Assembly (NCBI GenBank): GCA_942486035.1
Contig: CALNXK010000039.1
Location: 1,936,501-2,000,500 of the forward strand
DNA from: Porites lobata
Taxonomy: Eukaryota > Cnidaria > Anthozoa > Scleractinia > Poritidae
Reading direction: 5' to 3'
Length of the DNA: 64,000 nucleotides
Position numbers and translations under genes: made by a program. Under the pieces are notes generated by a model. That model was given only the letters and a program-made list of their open reading frames with translations. It was not told the origin of the DNA and ran no database searches. Position 1 is the stretch's first letter, and each line of letters begins with the position of its first letter. Positions 10,901 to 21,013 of the stretch are shown piece after piece.

Positions 10901-13900
10901 CGTACCCAAAACGATGGAACTGCGGCCATATTGACCAAAAAATCAGGTGGAGAATGAGCTGTTTCTCTCGTAAAAATTTCTGTTGTTCCAGGAAACTTGC
11001 ATAGCTGTTGACGACAACTTTTTCTTCGAAACTGCGTCAAAATTTGTCCCCCAAAAGGGTCTCACAGCACAAACTGAGTGTCATGCTCTTCTTCGAAGTA
11101 GTGAAACCTTTAACGCGTTAGCGTCCACTTGTGCCCTTATTTTGACACCTGCATCAGAAAAATACGAGCTTGAATAAGCGATGTGGACATGAGATTCATT
11201 TGAGGCAAGGGAATTGTCTCCATGTAACCTAACCTAAATTGTCTTGTTCAAAAGGCTTGTTTACCGCTGACCAAAAACTCAAAGGTGATTTGCCAATCTA
11301 CACAAGGCAAAATCCGGGAGGAACAAGGAGGGGCCTGGAAGTACCTGAGGAACGTGATTACTATCCATACTGGGGTCCCACCCCGTGGAACGACATTGCT
11401 GTCCTAGTCAGTGATAAAAAGACTCTGGAATTAATGGAGAAACACTTTAACAACTCTCATTACGGCTACAAACGTGAGTATGTGCCAAATCGTGTTATGC
11501 TTGAACATGTTAAAAGCTGTTTATTTAAACATGGGTAAAAATTTTAATCCTACACAAAAGACGCTTGCTATGTTTTGACTACTACAAATTTAGCACAAGT
11601 GATAGCACAAGTTGAATCGTTGCATTGGTATAATTCTTTGCCAACGCCAGTCTGAAAGTTCTTTAAATGGTTAAACCTGGTTTAATCGAACTGGTTTTGT
11701 TGCTGTGACTAGAAATCGGAGTTTTTAAAATGACTTACACACTATACAGGTATTCGGTCGTTGAGAAAGTAGTGATCATCATATAAGGAAAGCTTACGCA
11801 AGGCGACTTTGCCGACCCCAACCCCGACCTGAAAGGAAATTTAAACCGGATTTCAAAAGTGGAAGTTATGTTGTCTGCGATAGACGGCGCCATCTTGCCG
11901 ACTTCAAAGATGCTGGTCTTGCTTAGAGTACTGTTGATCCAGCTCTTCTGTTCAGTCTAAACAGTTCAATACAAATAACGCTTTCTGCACGAAGTTTCAC
12001 GAAGTTGCCATCCCTAATAGTTGTTAAGTGCGGATCACTGTGAACCGCTTTGTGCTCGGACGGAAGCGATGTCAGGAGGTCTTCTTTTCTCTTTTTCTTC
12101 TTCCAAACAAAGTCCCGGACTTGAAAAACTATCTCTGCCACTTAATGATGATTCCCTTCCTAAAATCACACGCATGAAATCTTTAAGTTCTTCTAAAGCG
12201 TTATGTGGTTCACTGACAGAGCAAAGAGTCTCAATTTTGAGGAAGTTAATTTATCTTTCGTAAACAATAAAGAAATCCGAGTATTGCTTAATCTTTTTGC
12301 AGACATGTGTATTATGCCATCCACGCTGCCTGAAAATTTACACTGTCCACGAGAACATACCAACCACATTGCACAACAGTGCGTTGCTAAATACATCACT
12401 GCTAACACTTGTAAAGCTGCAGGCGGTAGATGGACAAAATTCATCACAAACATTGTGGAGAGAACCTCTGGAATTTTGAGCACTTGTCACGCTATGGGCG
12501 ATATGAAGTTGAAAAGAGGCATTCCTTATCAGCCTCACAAAGTGTCCCAAGGAGCTGATGAACCGGTGCAGTATGTTCTCGTTCAGAAACCACCCGACGT
12601 AATCTACGCTCCGTCCACGGTCGTAAACCATAACGGAATAAATATGGAGGGCAAGTTTTCTTCTTATAAGTGGAAAGTACCCTGCTTTCCTACCAACACA
12701 ACACAGCGCTGCGTGCTACGTATCAGGTAGGAAGTGTCCGGCCACAGACCTTATTCGCATCATGTAAGGAAATCGGGATTGCGGGGAGTTCCGGAAAATT
12801 TTTGCTTGTGGAATCCGGAATCCTGATCTTTGGAATCCGGAATACAGCTCAAGGAATCCAGAATCCTACTAACGACTGGAATTCAGAGTCCAAGTCCCAT
12901 TGACAAGGACTGAAATTCAGTACCTGGAATCCGGAATATGGAATCCAGAATCTGTCTTGGATTCCACATGAGGTGATCTTATTCGAAAATCCAAAACCAA
13001 GACCAAGTTTTGTGAGCCCGCGAGACTGAGCAACCCACCCAAACCCTTGTTTTCACTAAAACCGCTGGACGCCACAACCTGGTTAAGGTCATTGTTATCT
13101 GAGGTCTTCCATCTTATTCACGAGACCCGCCATCTTTACAAGCTCTGAAGGACGGATGGGATAAAAACATGGCCGTCAAAACTCGGTTGCCATGGCAACG
13201 TCAATGTTGACGACGACTTAAAAATGTTCCCAGATAGGACGAGCCCCTAAGTTTGGTGGTCATAGCTTAAAACGTTTTGAACTTTTTTTACTTTTTCGCA
13301 AGGGGGGGGGGGGGGGGGGGGGCCCCAAAAGCTCCCCCGGTTTGAATAGGCTTAAGAGATATGATCACTAACCAAAACCCACAGACGAGGATACACGACG
13401 CCGAGGGCGTTTTAAAATTTTTATGATAATTAAAAGGCACTGCTAACAGTGTCTATAACCATTACTAGGTGGAATGAAATCAAGTCCTGGTAAGTCCTGA
13501 CTGACGTTTCGAAAACCTATTCGGTACTCATTTTGAGAGTCAAAGTGAGTTATATCAAATCAATGGTATTTCACTCTGGTTATTGACCTGGTTGCTCAAT
13601 AAATTCGCGATGTTGTTGGTCTTCTCTCATTTATAAGCCGTGATATTTTGTCACACTAATAACGGTCATTTTAATATTAGTCAAATTGTAGGTTGTTTTG
13701 ATAGAATAACCATCTAGAGTCTATATTACCAGTGCATTTGCCCAAATGATGGAGTTACGCTTTGTTGTAGGTATAACATTACCAGTGATGACGTTTCACG
13801 TGAATTTAATGTCAAAGACAACGGAAAGTAAGTGAAACTAATAGAGTTCCTTTCCTTGTCCTGTGCGATTCTTACACCCCAGCATGGCTAGCCTGCGAAA

Positions 13901-16823
13901 AAATCCGTTTCTCCACGCTCTTCGCTGCTGGGGACGTTTCGCGCGGAGGAACGCGCGAAACGTCCCCAGCGGCGAAGAGCGAGGAGAAACGGATGGTTTC
14001 GCAGGCTACAGCATGGCACTTCTGTACTTTTGACCACCTGTCTGAAAGGCCTATTGCTCTTTTAAGGAAAACGGCATGAACATCGTTAGACTGAATCCTT
14101 CGATAACGCTCGTGACAAGGGGTTTCAAGCTATTTCACTTTTGTTCCCTCTAAGGTTACGTTTTATGTACATCCAAGAATATTCGAAAAATTTCAAACAT
14201 ATCAAAATTCAATGGTAGCAATGATTACTAATTGTACGGGTTGTTTACAGGTGAATTTCTACTAACACCTTTACGCAAGGGCCGCTTTCTTGTCTCTGTG
14301 GACAGCCCATACAATCAAATGCTAGTAGTTCCCAGTCTGATGTGTAAACCACTGAAGCCGGCCTTTCCTCATTATACAAGTGAAAGCAATTTATCCGGCG
14401 GCAACTTTCCACAGATGGTCCTCATTAACAGTAATTTCTGACACTCTGTAGGGTTGTTTTCCTTTGTTTGCCTTGTTCAAGCGCGTTTTTCTTTCTTTTT
14501 TTTTCTGATCGACGTGACAAACCACGGCCCCGTGAAAGAGGCTCGGTTGTCATTAGGTTGATTTAGCCACAGAACGGGAACGCCAGATGACGAGGGTACG
14601 CGCAAATCAAACTGGCCTCGGTTGTTCAAAGGCTGGATAGTGCTATCCACTGGATAAATCTCTATCCACTGGATAGTGATTTATCCGGTGGGTGGCAACA
14701 ACTGGCTTGACCAATAGCAGAGCGGCAAATTGGTCACCGGAAGTCGCGTTTAGTCCTTTTCGCGTGCTTTCCCGTCGTCAACTGACGTTCCTGTTCTGTT
14801 GCTAAATCAGCCTATTTACTTCTATAGTCGTGGAAACTGTTACATGACCACAATAAAAAACTCTCCTTCCCATCTCCCTCTATCGTGATAGCCAAATAAC
14901 CTCTGGAACACATATTTTTACGAAGATCTATATTAAAGTGATCATCTTTGCTCTCACAGAGTTAAGAACAACCCGAAAACTAAAGCAACTGACGGGCAAA
15001 CGGATCTTCAGCTCGCCCTGAACACAGCTCAGGTTGGACGAACATTCCAGGACAGAAGTCACGTGTTCTTACTGAAGCCACGGAATCTTCTTCCCGAAAA
15101 GTACCAGCAATCCAACATTAGATACATCTTTGGAATGGGAAAGAGGGGGAACATTGTCCAGGCGTATCCCGCCATGGAATATCGTTTCTTCCCAGAACGG
15201 GTTTCTGTTACAACTGATGATCTAGTTTGTTTCGTTTGGTCCGGTAAGAACTACTCCCAGCTAGCGGGACTAATAGGCCACTTTAGATTTCCAAAATCCC
15301 TCAAAATGAGTCCAAGTTTTATTTGCATGAGAATGAAAAATCATTTCCATATCAAAGGCTGAGCACTTAAACTCGTTTTGATACAGAGGCCCGGGGGAAC
15401 TCGGAAATGCCCTATTAAACAAGTCCCCCATGTAGCCGCTACTGTCTTCGTCAATAAGCGCGCGTTACGTGACGAGACCTGCGTGACTACCTTAGGCTGT
15501 ATTCACACTATACCGGTGCCGACAGGAAAAGTGTGAAAAGCGCTAGAAACGGCCCGGGACTGTAGCAAGTCGTTCACACACATCGAACACCGTGCCGGAG
15601 CGGTTGGCCGAGAGGGTTTGGTGAACTTAATCCCAGTCCTCACTCCTGAGGACTGGGATTTAGTTCCGTTTGAGTAGTTTCCATTTAATACTTGCCTCTA
15701 CTTATCCACGTCCGCTACGGTCCGAATACCTGTTCACACTCAGTGCACCAAAGTAATGGCACAGAACCTATCCGATATGTAACGCTCTATGCTCGAGATC
15801 GGCGCCGCGCAGCTCCGCTCAGCTCAGTCACAGAAACCTTGCCGAAATCACCGTTCCGTTGTGTTTGAACAGAAACCCTTTCCAGTATCATTTTCGTGGC
15901 GTCGCAAAAGCTATCCGGTATAGCGTGAATGTAGACTTAAAAATCATTGTTTATCACTTTTGTTAAAAGCACGCTGCAGTAAACACTTTTAAACTCTTTA
16001 CTATAGTGTTGTCAGCAGCATTTAACACCTGAAAAGCGTCTAAAATTGCTTATTATCTCCCTCCTAATTCTTTCATTCTCCAGGTTCGAACAATAACCCG
16101 AACAATGCCGGGGAAGGAAGAGCACGTAAGAAGTTTCTTTTTTTTGATTTTGTTGTTTGGGAGAGAAAGAGAAAGGTACACGGTCATATAAAAGCAACCC
16201 CGCCTCATTTTTGAAGCCTGTTCAGTGACTACATTAGTTGAAAAAAAAATAAAAAAACGGTTAATGTTCTTTCTTTAAAATAACTTTTTTCTTGATTAAA
16301 ATGCGATGGTGAATTAAAAACCTGGTGAATAAATGAGAAAGATGTTTTCAATTTACTGCCTCCATCAAAGAGAAGAGTTTGACGAACATTCCAGGACATG
16401 AAAATCAATTACTGAAAAATCATCTTTCTCATTTTACTTTACTTCAATATAAATTAGTTCGGAGCTCACACACATACAAATGTTTCCATGTGTGTTTCAG
16501 GCACGGATCGCACCAACGTGTGTTGGGTGAAGGAAGGATGTAGTTCTCTTCAACCCAAAGCTTGCTCCAGCTTGCCTCTTGAAGTCGTTGATTATGTGGA
16601 TGAATTTGACTCCAAAAAGCTGAACCTTTACCTTAACACAGGGTGTTACACCGGTGATCCTAAAAGACTGCAGGCTCAGCTTGATAACGCGCCAGCCTCC
16701 TGTAATCCACCGTGTTTCCGCATCAAGAAGCCTGGGGAGTACTGTTATATGAGCACGCGCAATAACAACTTCTCCAACCGACGTCACATGGGACAGATTA
16801 CAGTCACCGAACCTCCTGAGTAA
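7791..16823 (+). CDS. DD3-3: DD3-3-like secreted protein, copy B (complete, 9 exons)
   Basis: Exons: 7791-7943, 9350-9436, 10449-10779, 11255-11473, 12303-12726, 13771-13827, 14960-15243, 16084-16125 and 16501-16823. All introns are GT-AG, every junction keeps the frame, and the sum is 1,920 nt, or 639 residues plus stop. The start is fixed by a stop codon in frame just upstream (7785-7787) and by a classic signal peptide, MKSIFVWSCLMAALIELCLS. The mature protein begins DIYLHVPHGSNNRLN, then GYNVGDK, WTNQHG, YMCQPY, DRGLHEP, RQNPGGTRRG, ERDYYPYWGPTPW, GRTFQDRSHVF, and a Cys-rich tail. This order matches the DD3-3 family (Dictyostelium DD3-3 and invertebrate homologues), secreted proteins of unsettled role. 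Exons 1, 2, 6 and 8 are short and easily missed. No broken residue or frameshift was seen. Confidence 0.92.
8335..8495. repeat. GGAATCC dispersed repeat, first copy
   Basis: Many imperfect GGATTCC words (GGATTCCGGATTCCAGGTAC among them), in the reverse orientation to 12775-12970. It lies in intron 1 of DD3-3 copy B. Confidence 0.75.
9350..9436 (+). CDS. DD3-3: DD3-3 copy B exon 2
   Basis: 29 codons between TTTATAG and GTAATT. It encodes NNGKAGYNVGDKLDSNPGD, which directly continues RLFDSQ of exon 1 as in other DD3-3 proteins. Confidence 0.88.
9437..10448 (+). repeat. Intron with (TAA/ATA)n microsatellite
   Basis: Intron 2 of copy B. About 9703-9770 is a run of TAA/ATA units with a few interruptions. 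The rest is unremarkable. Confidence 0.75.
10449..10779 (+). CDS. DD3-3: DD3-3 copy B exon 3
   Basis: It starts EFYMGGCHEKAKTEVDIMW and contains WTNQHG, QYMCQPY and DRGLHEP, ending RRERNK plus one base. These are the most conserved motifs of the family's N-terminal half. Confidence 0.9.
11255..11473 (+). CDS. DD3-3: DD3-3 copy B exon 4
   Basis: It continues as GLFTADQKLKGD, RQNPGGTRRG and PEERDYYPYWGPTPWNDIAV, the signature of the DD3-3 family. Donor AAAC|GTGAGT. Confidence 0.9.
12303..12726 (+). CDS. DD3-3: DD3-3 copy B exon 5
   Basis: A Cys-rich stretch (CIMP, HCPRE, QQCVAKYI, NTCKAAGGRW), then STCHAMGD, YVLVQKPPDV and CVLRIR. It enters in phase 1 (C|AC) after TTTTTGCAG and leaves in phase 2. 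Confidence 0.85.
12727..13770 (+). repeat. Intron with GGAATCC dispersed repeat and poly-G run
   Basis: About 12775-12970 is one copy of a repeat made of imperfect GGAATCC words, also at 8335-8495 (other orientation) and 62290-62470. At 13302-13322 there is an uninterrupted run of 21 G. Nothing coding. Confidence 0.75.
13771..13827 (+). CDS. DD3-3: DD3-3 copy B exon 6 (57 nt)
   Basis: A tiny exon encoding YNITSDDVSREFNVKDNG. It is required to join exon 5 (phase 2) to exon 7 and gives the family's CVLRIRYNIT block. Skipping it would keep the frame. Confidence 0.85.
13889..14008. mobile_element. Hairpin MITE with 9-bp target duplication
   Basis: A nearly perfect 120-bp palindrome, TAGCCTGCGAAA...TTTCGCAGGCTA, with centre GCGCGGAGGAACGCGC. 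It is flanked on both sides by CAGCATGGC (13880-13888 and 14009-14017), a 9-bp target-site duplication. That length points to Mutator-like mobilisation, which is inference. Confidence 0.85.
14553..14812. mobile_element. MITE with GATTTAGC ends
   Basis: Left TTGATTTAGCCACAGAACGG mirrors right TGTTGCTAAATCAG. Inside, about 14625-14710, is a second repeat family with GGATAGTGCTATCCAC, related to one at 60080-60205. Both lie in intron 6 of DD3-3 copy B. Confidence 0.65.
14960..15243 (+). CDS. DD3-3: DD3-3 copy B exon 7
   Basis: It encodes VKNNPKTKATDGQ, then GRTFQDRSHVF, IRYIFGMGKRGN and VCFVWSG. GRTFQDRSHVF is a strong family motif. Entry is phase 2 (AA|A) after CTCTCACAG, exit phase 1. Confidence 0.88.
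15495..15936. mobile_element. MITE with TTA target duplication
   Basis: The ends GGCTGTATTCACACTATACC and GGTATAGCGTGAATGTAGAC are inverted and flanked by TTA (15492-15494 and 15937-15939). TTA-type duplications are usual for PIF/Harbinger elements, so that is the likely source. It contains a perfect 14-bp hairpin at 15629-15660. It lies in intron 7 of DD3-3 copy B. Confidence 0.7.
16084..16125 (+). CDS. DD3-3: DD3-3 copy B exon 8 (42 nt)
   Basis: It encodes SNNNPNNAGEGRA and completes the WSGSNNN junction. It matches exon 145-189 of copy A. Confidence 0.85.
16501..16823 (+). CDS. DD3-3: DD3-3 copy B last exon
   Basis: It encodes TDRTNVCWVKEGCSSLQ to the QITVTEPPE end, stop TAA 16821-16823. 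The Cys pattern and the RNNNFSNRRHMGQ box are shared with copy A. Confidence 0.9.
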
Positions 16824-17159
16824 CAAGGCACGGCTTTCTAGGATATCAGCGGCTCAAGAATTTCCAAGATCGCATGAAAACGGAGAAGCTTAGTTTGTGT
16901 CTAGGTTTTCTCACCACTGCTGGAGATAGAAAATGTAATAATCAATGACATTGTTGTCGTGCATCGTTGATGAGTATAAAAACTTCTCCAACCGACGTCA
17001 CATGGGACAGAGATCGGCGGCTCAAGAATTTCCCGTTACACCCTTATTTTTTATTGTCACTGCGTAGTCATTAGCGTCCTAGCTATAACAGTTTGCACGT
17101 ATTTATCATGGAATGTAATTTTAATATTTTCCTTTGTGCTGGGAAACCTCCTAAATAAA
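16824..17159 (+). terminator. DD3-3 copy B 3' UTR with polyadenylation signal
   Basis: AATAAA at 17154-17159 is the likely poly(A) signal. Fragments of the last exon and of the early 3' UTR recur here: AACTTCTCCAACCGACGTCA at 16980, then GGCGGCTCAAGAATTTCC near 17017, copying 16768 and about 16845. Confidence 0.6.
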
Positions 17160-17472
17160 ATCTACATTAAAAAAATCTCAGTGACACATTATGAGTTAAT
17201 TACAGCTGTGTTTTACTCACCGAAGCGGTCTCATTTTTAAGCCTAAAACAGATTTTTCTGATTTACAGTGTAAAATCTCCACATTCAAGATGGTCTTGGA
17301 AACCTAGAGCCATAATAGGACTTGCGAAAACCTATAAACACGTCTATCCTAATTTCAGAATTTCATAATTCGTTGGCTTTGCATTGTTTACTTCCGATTA
17401 CTTGCAGCAGGCGAAGGGACTGTATTAGTGATTATACGTTTACATAAATATGTAGAGGGTATTCCCCATTCC

Positions 17473-20400
17473 GGAATATCCCTAAATTTAAGGACAGGGC
17501 CAACTGGTCACGCGACACTTTTCAACCAATGAGAAGGCGCGCTTGTGTTTATCAACAAACAAATCAAACATCGCCCCAGTGATCAAAAATTTTCAAAAAA
17601 GCGGACGGAGTCGGACAGAATCATTCATCGTTTCGAGGCTCTCAGGCATAGTTTCAAGACTTTTCATGAGGCATACACAATTTTTTTTTAAGTGGACAGT
17701 TTATCGGAAGCCATATTGGAAGTGTCTCGTGAAATATTCAGCACATTTTGTGGCTTATTTCTTCTTTTAAACAACGCGATGTATAGGCGAGATTTTGGTC
17801 GGTTTTCAAGGTCTATTATTTTTTCGATTCACAGATTTTTTACGAAGTTCTAGATATTTTTCCTCGATTGTCATATCGATTAACTTCTATCATGTTGAAT
17901 GTGGGGATGGTAGAAAACCTAGAATTTTGGTAGACAATTTTTGAATTCCGAGGTCCAAAACACGTACGTTTTCCACTCCCAGGTTTCTCACAGAGCCGTG
18001 TTATTACTTTTTTTCGCATTAGAAGGAGAAGCCTTTTTTCTTTTCAAGGCCAATACAACTTTATTAGTCTTATGGATATTCACGTCCAACAAGTCGATCA
18101 TAAGCGCAAGGTAGATAGTAACCGCTTTGTTTCTGAAATTCACTAAATCTGGAAAGATTTAATGTTGTTGGATTCTCTAAATGTTCATCCACCGTTAAAA
18201 AACATTCAAAGAAAGAAGGCAAATTTCTACAAGGGGTAATCTCCGCCAATATTCTGTTTCAAATTCCATTATGAAGAACCTGCAATTTCTGGTTCCATCA
18301 TCAGAACCGAAATTAGACCAACAGAACAGAAATTACGAAGTTAGAACCGAAATTGAACCAACAGAACAGAAATTAACAAGTCAGAACCGAAATTGAACTA
18401 ACAGAACAGAAATTAACATAACCGTCAATTTCTGTTCTTAATGGGACTGAGGAGGTGACGACAGCGCTGACCGAGTGAAGCCCTGGGAAAACCACTTTAA
18501 AATGTTTTAATTTATGATTATTACCCTCCGCCGTATACATAATTCCAACATGGCTGCCAACGAGAGTGTGTTTCTTAGAAGTATTAGAGATGTTGTTGGA
18601 GAAGTATTGAGAGATCTGCGGGCTTCAGTTTCTAAAAGAGCATTTATCGCCTTGACCGGCTGCTAGATGGTCATCGTGGCAGACCTAGCTACCAGATTAT
18701 GAAGCGGAATCGGGGTCAAACAAAACTCGATGTCTATTTAATATGTCGTCTTGTCTACTTATTGTGTCGTCTTCTCTCCCTGTGGCTTTGTCTTGTCTAT
18801 TTCGGGGATATCCTAAAATATCGACTGGACCCTGAACTGGACTTTGGATTCTGGGAAAAAAAATTACACTGGAATCACCCTCCTCCCGCCACCTTTTAAA
18901 ATTTTGTAGGAAAACAACGAAAGTTTCAAGTTGGCGGCAAATGTTTGAAAAGCTTCGAAGAGTGAAGTTTCTTGCGATTACGTTGTCATTGAAGGATATA
19001 GAACTAGGACTAAAAATTCCTATGGAAAGCTTTCCTTGATTAATCTACAATAGGCTGCTGGTTGAGAATATGCTTCGTGAAGTCAAAAGACCGCATAGTT
19101 TTAAGTACGGAACCAGGTTTTCTGCGGTGTACGAAAAAGGACAGTGATCTATCTAGTACCAGATTGTAAGTGTGTCATGGTTAAGTTCTAAGAAGAACGT
19201 AGCATTCTGCTTACCTATGTCTGAAAGACCGGTTTCGGAACCAAAATATTGGATCCTTTTGTCATTTGCTTAGGTATAGCTGTTAACAAGAGCTCACCAA
19301 GAGAGGTAGTGCCGTAAACTAAACTTAAAGTCCGTTATTTTCATGTAACATACAGAATCCAGCTATTGATTGGTTCTTTAAACAAGAAGCTGATTGGATG
19401 ATTTATCTGACCTGTGTTTGCGAGAGGACAACTTGATCCTGTTTTCAGTTTCAAAGATGAACATAAAGCAAACAAGACTTCCAATATCATCTGTACAGAT
19501 ACTGAAATACAGTCTCAGTGGGCTGTGCACAATATTATTCAATAGTCATGAAAACTATAACGCTACATACAATACATGTAGTTGTAATAGAAAATTACAC
19601 AAAAAGTAAAAATATAAAAAAGTTGTTAACAGAACTCTAATAGGTAATAGAGGTCATGGAAAGAACAACATTTAATTTAACTTTTATTTTTGCTAATATT
19701 AGAACATCAACGTCAACATACTACTCGCCTTATGATATGTCTCACTCTAAAACACATACAACCATAATTCCATTTCCAATTTTGTTACAAATTTTGGCTT
19801 CACCAGCTAAAAAATAGGAAAATAGGAGGTTAAGTTTAAAAATGGGAGAAAATAGGAATATGGACGAAAAATAGGAACTGGACACCCTGTAATTTTTTTT
19901 CCAAATCCAAAGTCCAGTCCAGGGTCCAGTCGATATTTTAGGATATCCCCGAAATAGACAAGACAAAGCCACAGGGATACAAGACGACAGAACAAATAGA
20001 CAAGATGACATGACAAATCGGCAAGACGGCACAATAAGTAGACAAGACGACACAGAAAATAGACATCGAGTTATTTTTGACCCCGATACCGCTTCATAAT
20101 CTGGTAGCTAGGTCTGCCACGATGACCATCTAACAGCCGGTCAAGGCGATAAATGCTCTTTTAGAAAACGAAGCCCGCAGATCTCTCAATACTTCTCCAA
20201 CAACATCTCTAGTACTTCTAAGAAACACACTCTCATTGGCGGCCATGTTGGAATTATATAAACGGCGGAGGTTAATAATCATAAATTAAAATATTTTAAA
20301 GTGGTTTTACCCGGGCTTCAGAACTCGGTCAGCTCTGTCGTCACGGCCCAAGTCCCATTTAGAACACAAATTTATGTTATGTTAATTTCTGTTCTGTTTG

Positions 20401-21013
20401 TTCAATGTCGGTTCTGACTTGTTAATTTCTGTTCTAACATCTTGATTTCTGTTCTGTTGGTTCAATTTCTGTTCTGACTATGTAATTTCTGTTCTATTAG
20501 TTCAATTTCGGTTCTGAATTGTTAATGTCGGTTCTGTTGATTCAATTTTGTTTCTAACTTCGTAATTTCTGTTCTGTTGGTCAAATTTCGGTTCTGATGA
20601 TGGAACCAGAAATTGCAGGTTCTTCATAATGGCATTTGAAACAGAATATTGGCGGAGATCATATTTTTACACGGGACCAGTTTGCTTCTATCAAAAATCT
20701 TGCAGGCATGCCAGTGAAGACACGACCTCTGCGATCGGTCCGGAATCAGTTCGAACACCCCAATGATTCCTTGCAATGATTAATGCTCTTATTCTCTTAC
20801 ATGAAATGTTTTCTTCGAAATATTAAATGTGAAACCTAGACGAGTACTGTGGGCTCATCTTTAATTCTGTCCGACTCCGTCCGCTGTTTTGAAAATTTTT
20901 GATCACTGGGGCGATGTTTTGATTTGTTTGTTGATAAACACAAGCGCGCCTTCTCATTGGTTGAAAAGTGTCGCGTGACCAGTTGACCCTGTCCTTAAAT
21001 TTAGGGATAATTC
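17473..21013. mobile_element. Foldback element with mirrored minisatellites
   Basis: The outer arms 17473-17625 and 20866-21013 are inverted copies (ATCCCTAAATTTAAGGACAG, GTCACGCGACACTTTTCAACC). Inner arms 18238-18880 and 19895-20660 are also inverted copies, including AGACCTAGCTACCAGATTAT and TATTTCGGGGATATCC. Between and inside the arms are tandem units of about 39 bp built from AGAACCGAAATTGAACCAAC, roughly three in the left arm and six in the right. The arms surround a spacer of about 1 kb. No transposase frame is present; the short frames in the arms only mirror each other. This architecture is that of a foldback (long-TIR) element. Confidence 0.75.

Noticed and set aside
14232..14441. 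69-codon + frame after a plausible acceptor (TTGTTTACAG) in the DD3-3 copy B region
   Set aside because: Joining it to exon 6 gives an immediate stop, and it has no DD3-3 similarity. Exon 7 at 14960 joins exon 6 in frame with the expected family sequence.
15598..15665. tRNA-like segment (GGTTGGCCGAGAGGG plus hairpin)
   Set aside because: It cannot be folded into a cloverleaf with an acceptor stem, and it sits inside a MITE.
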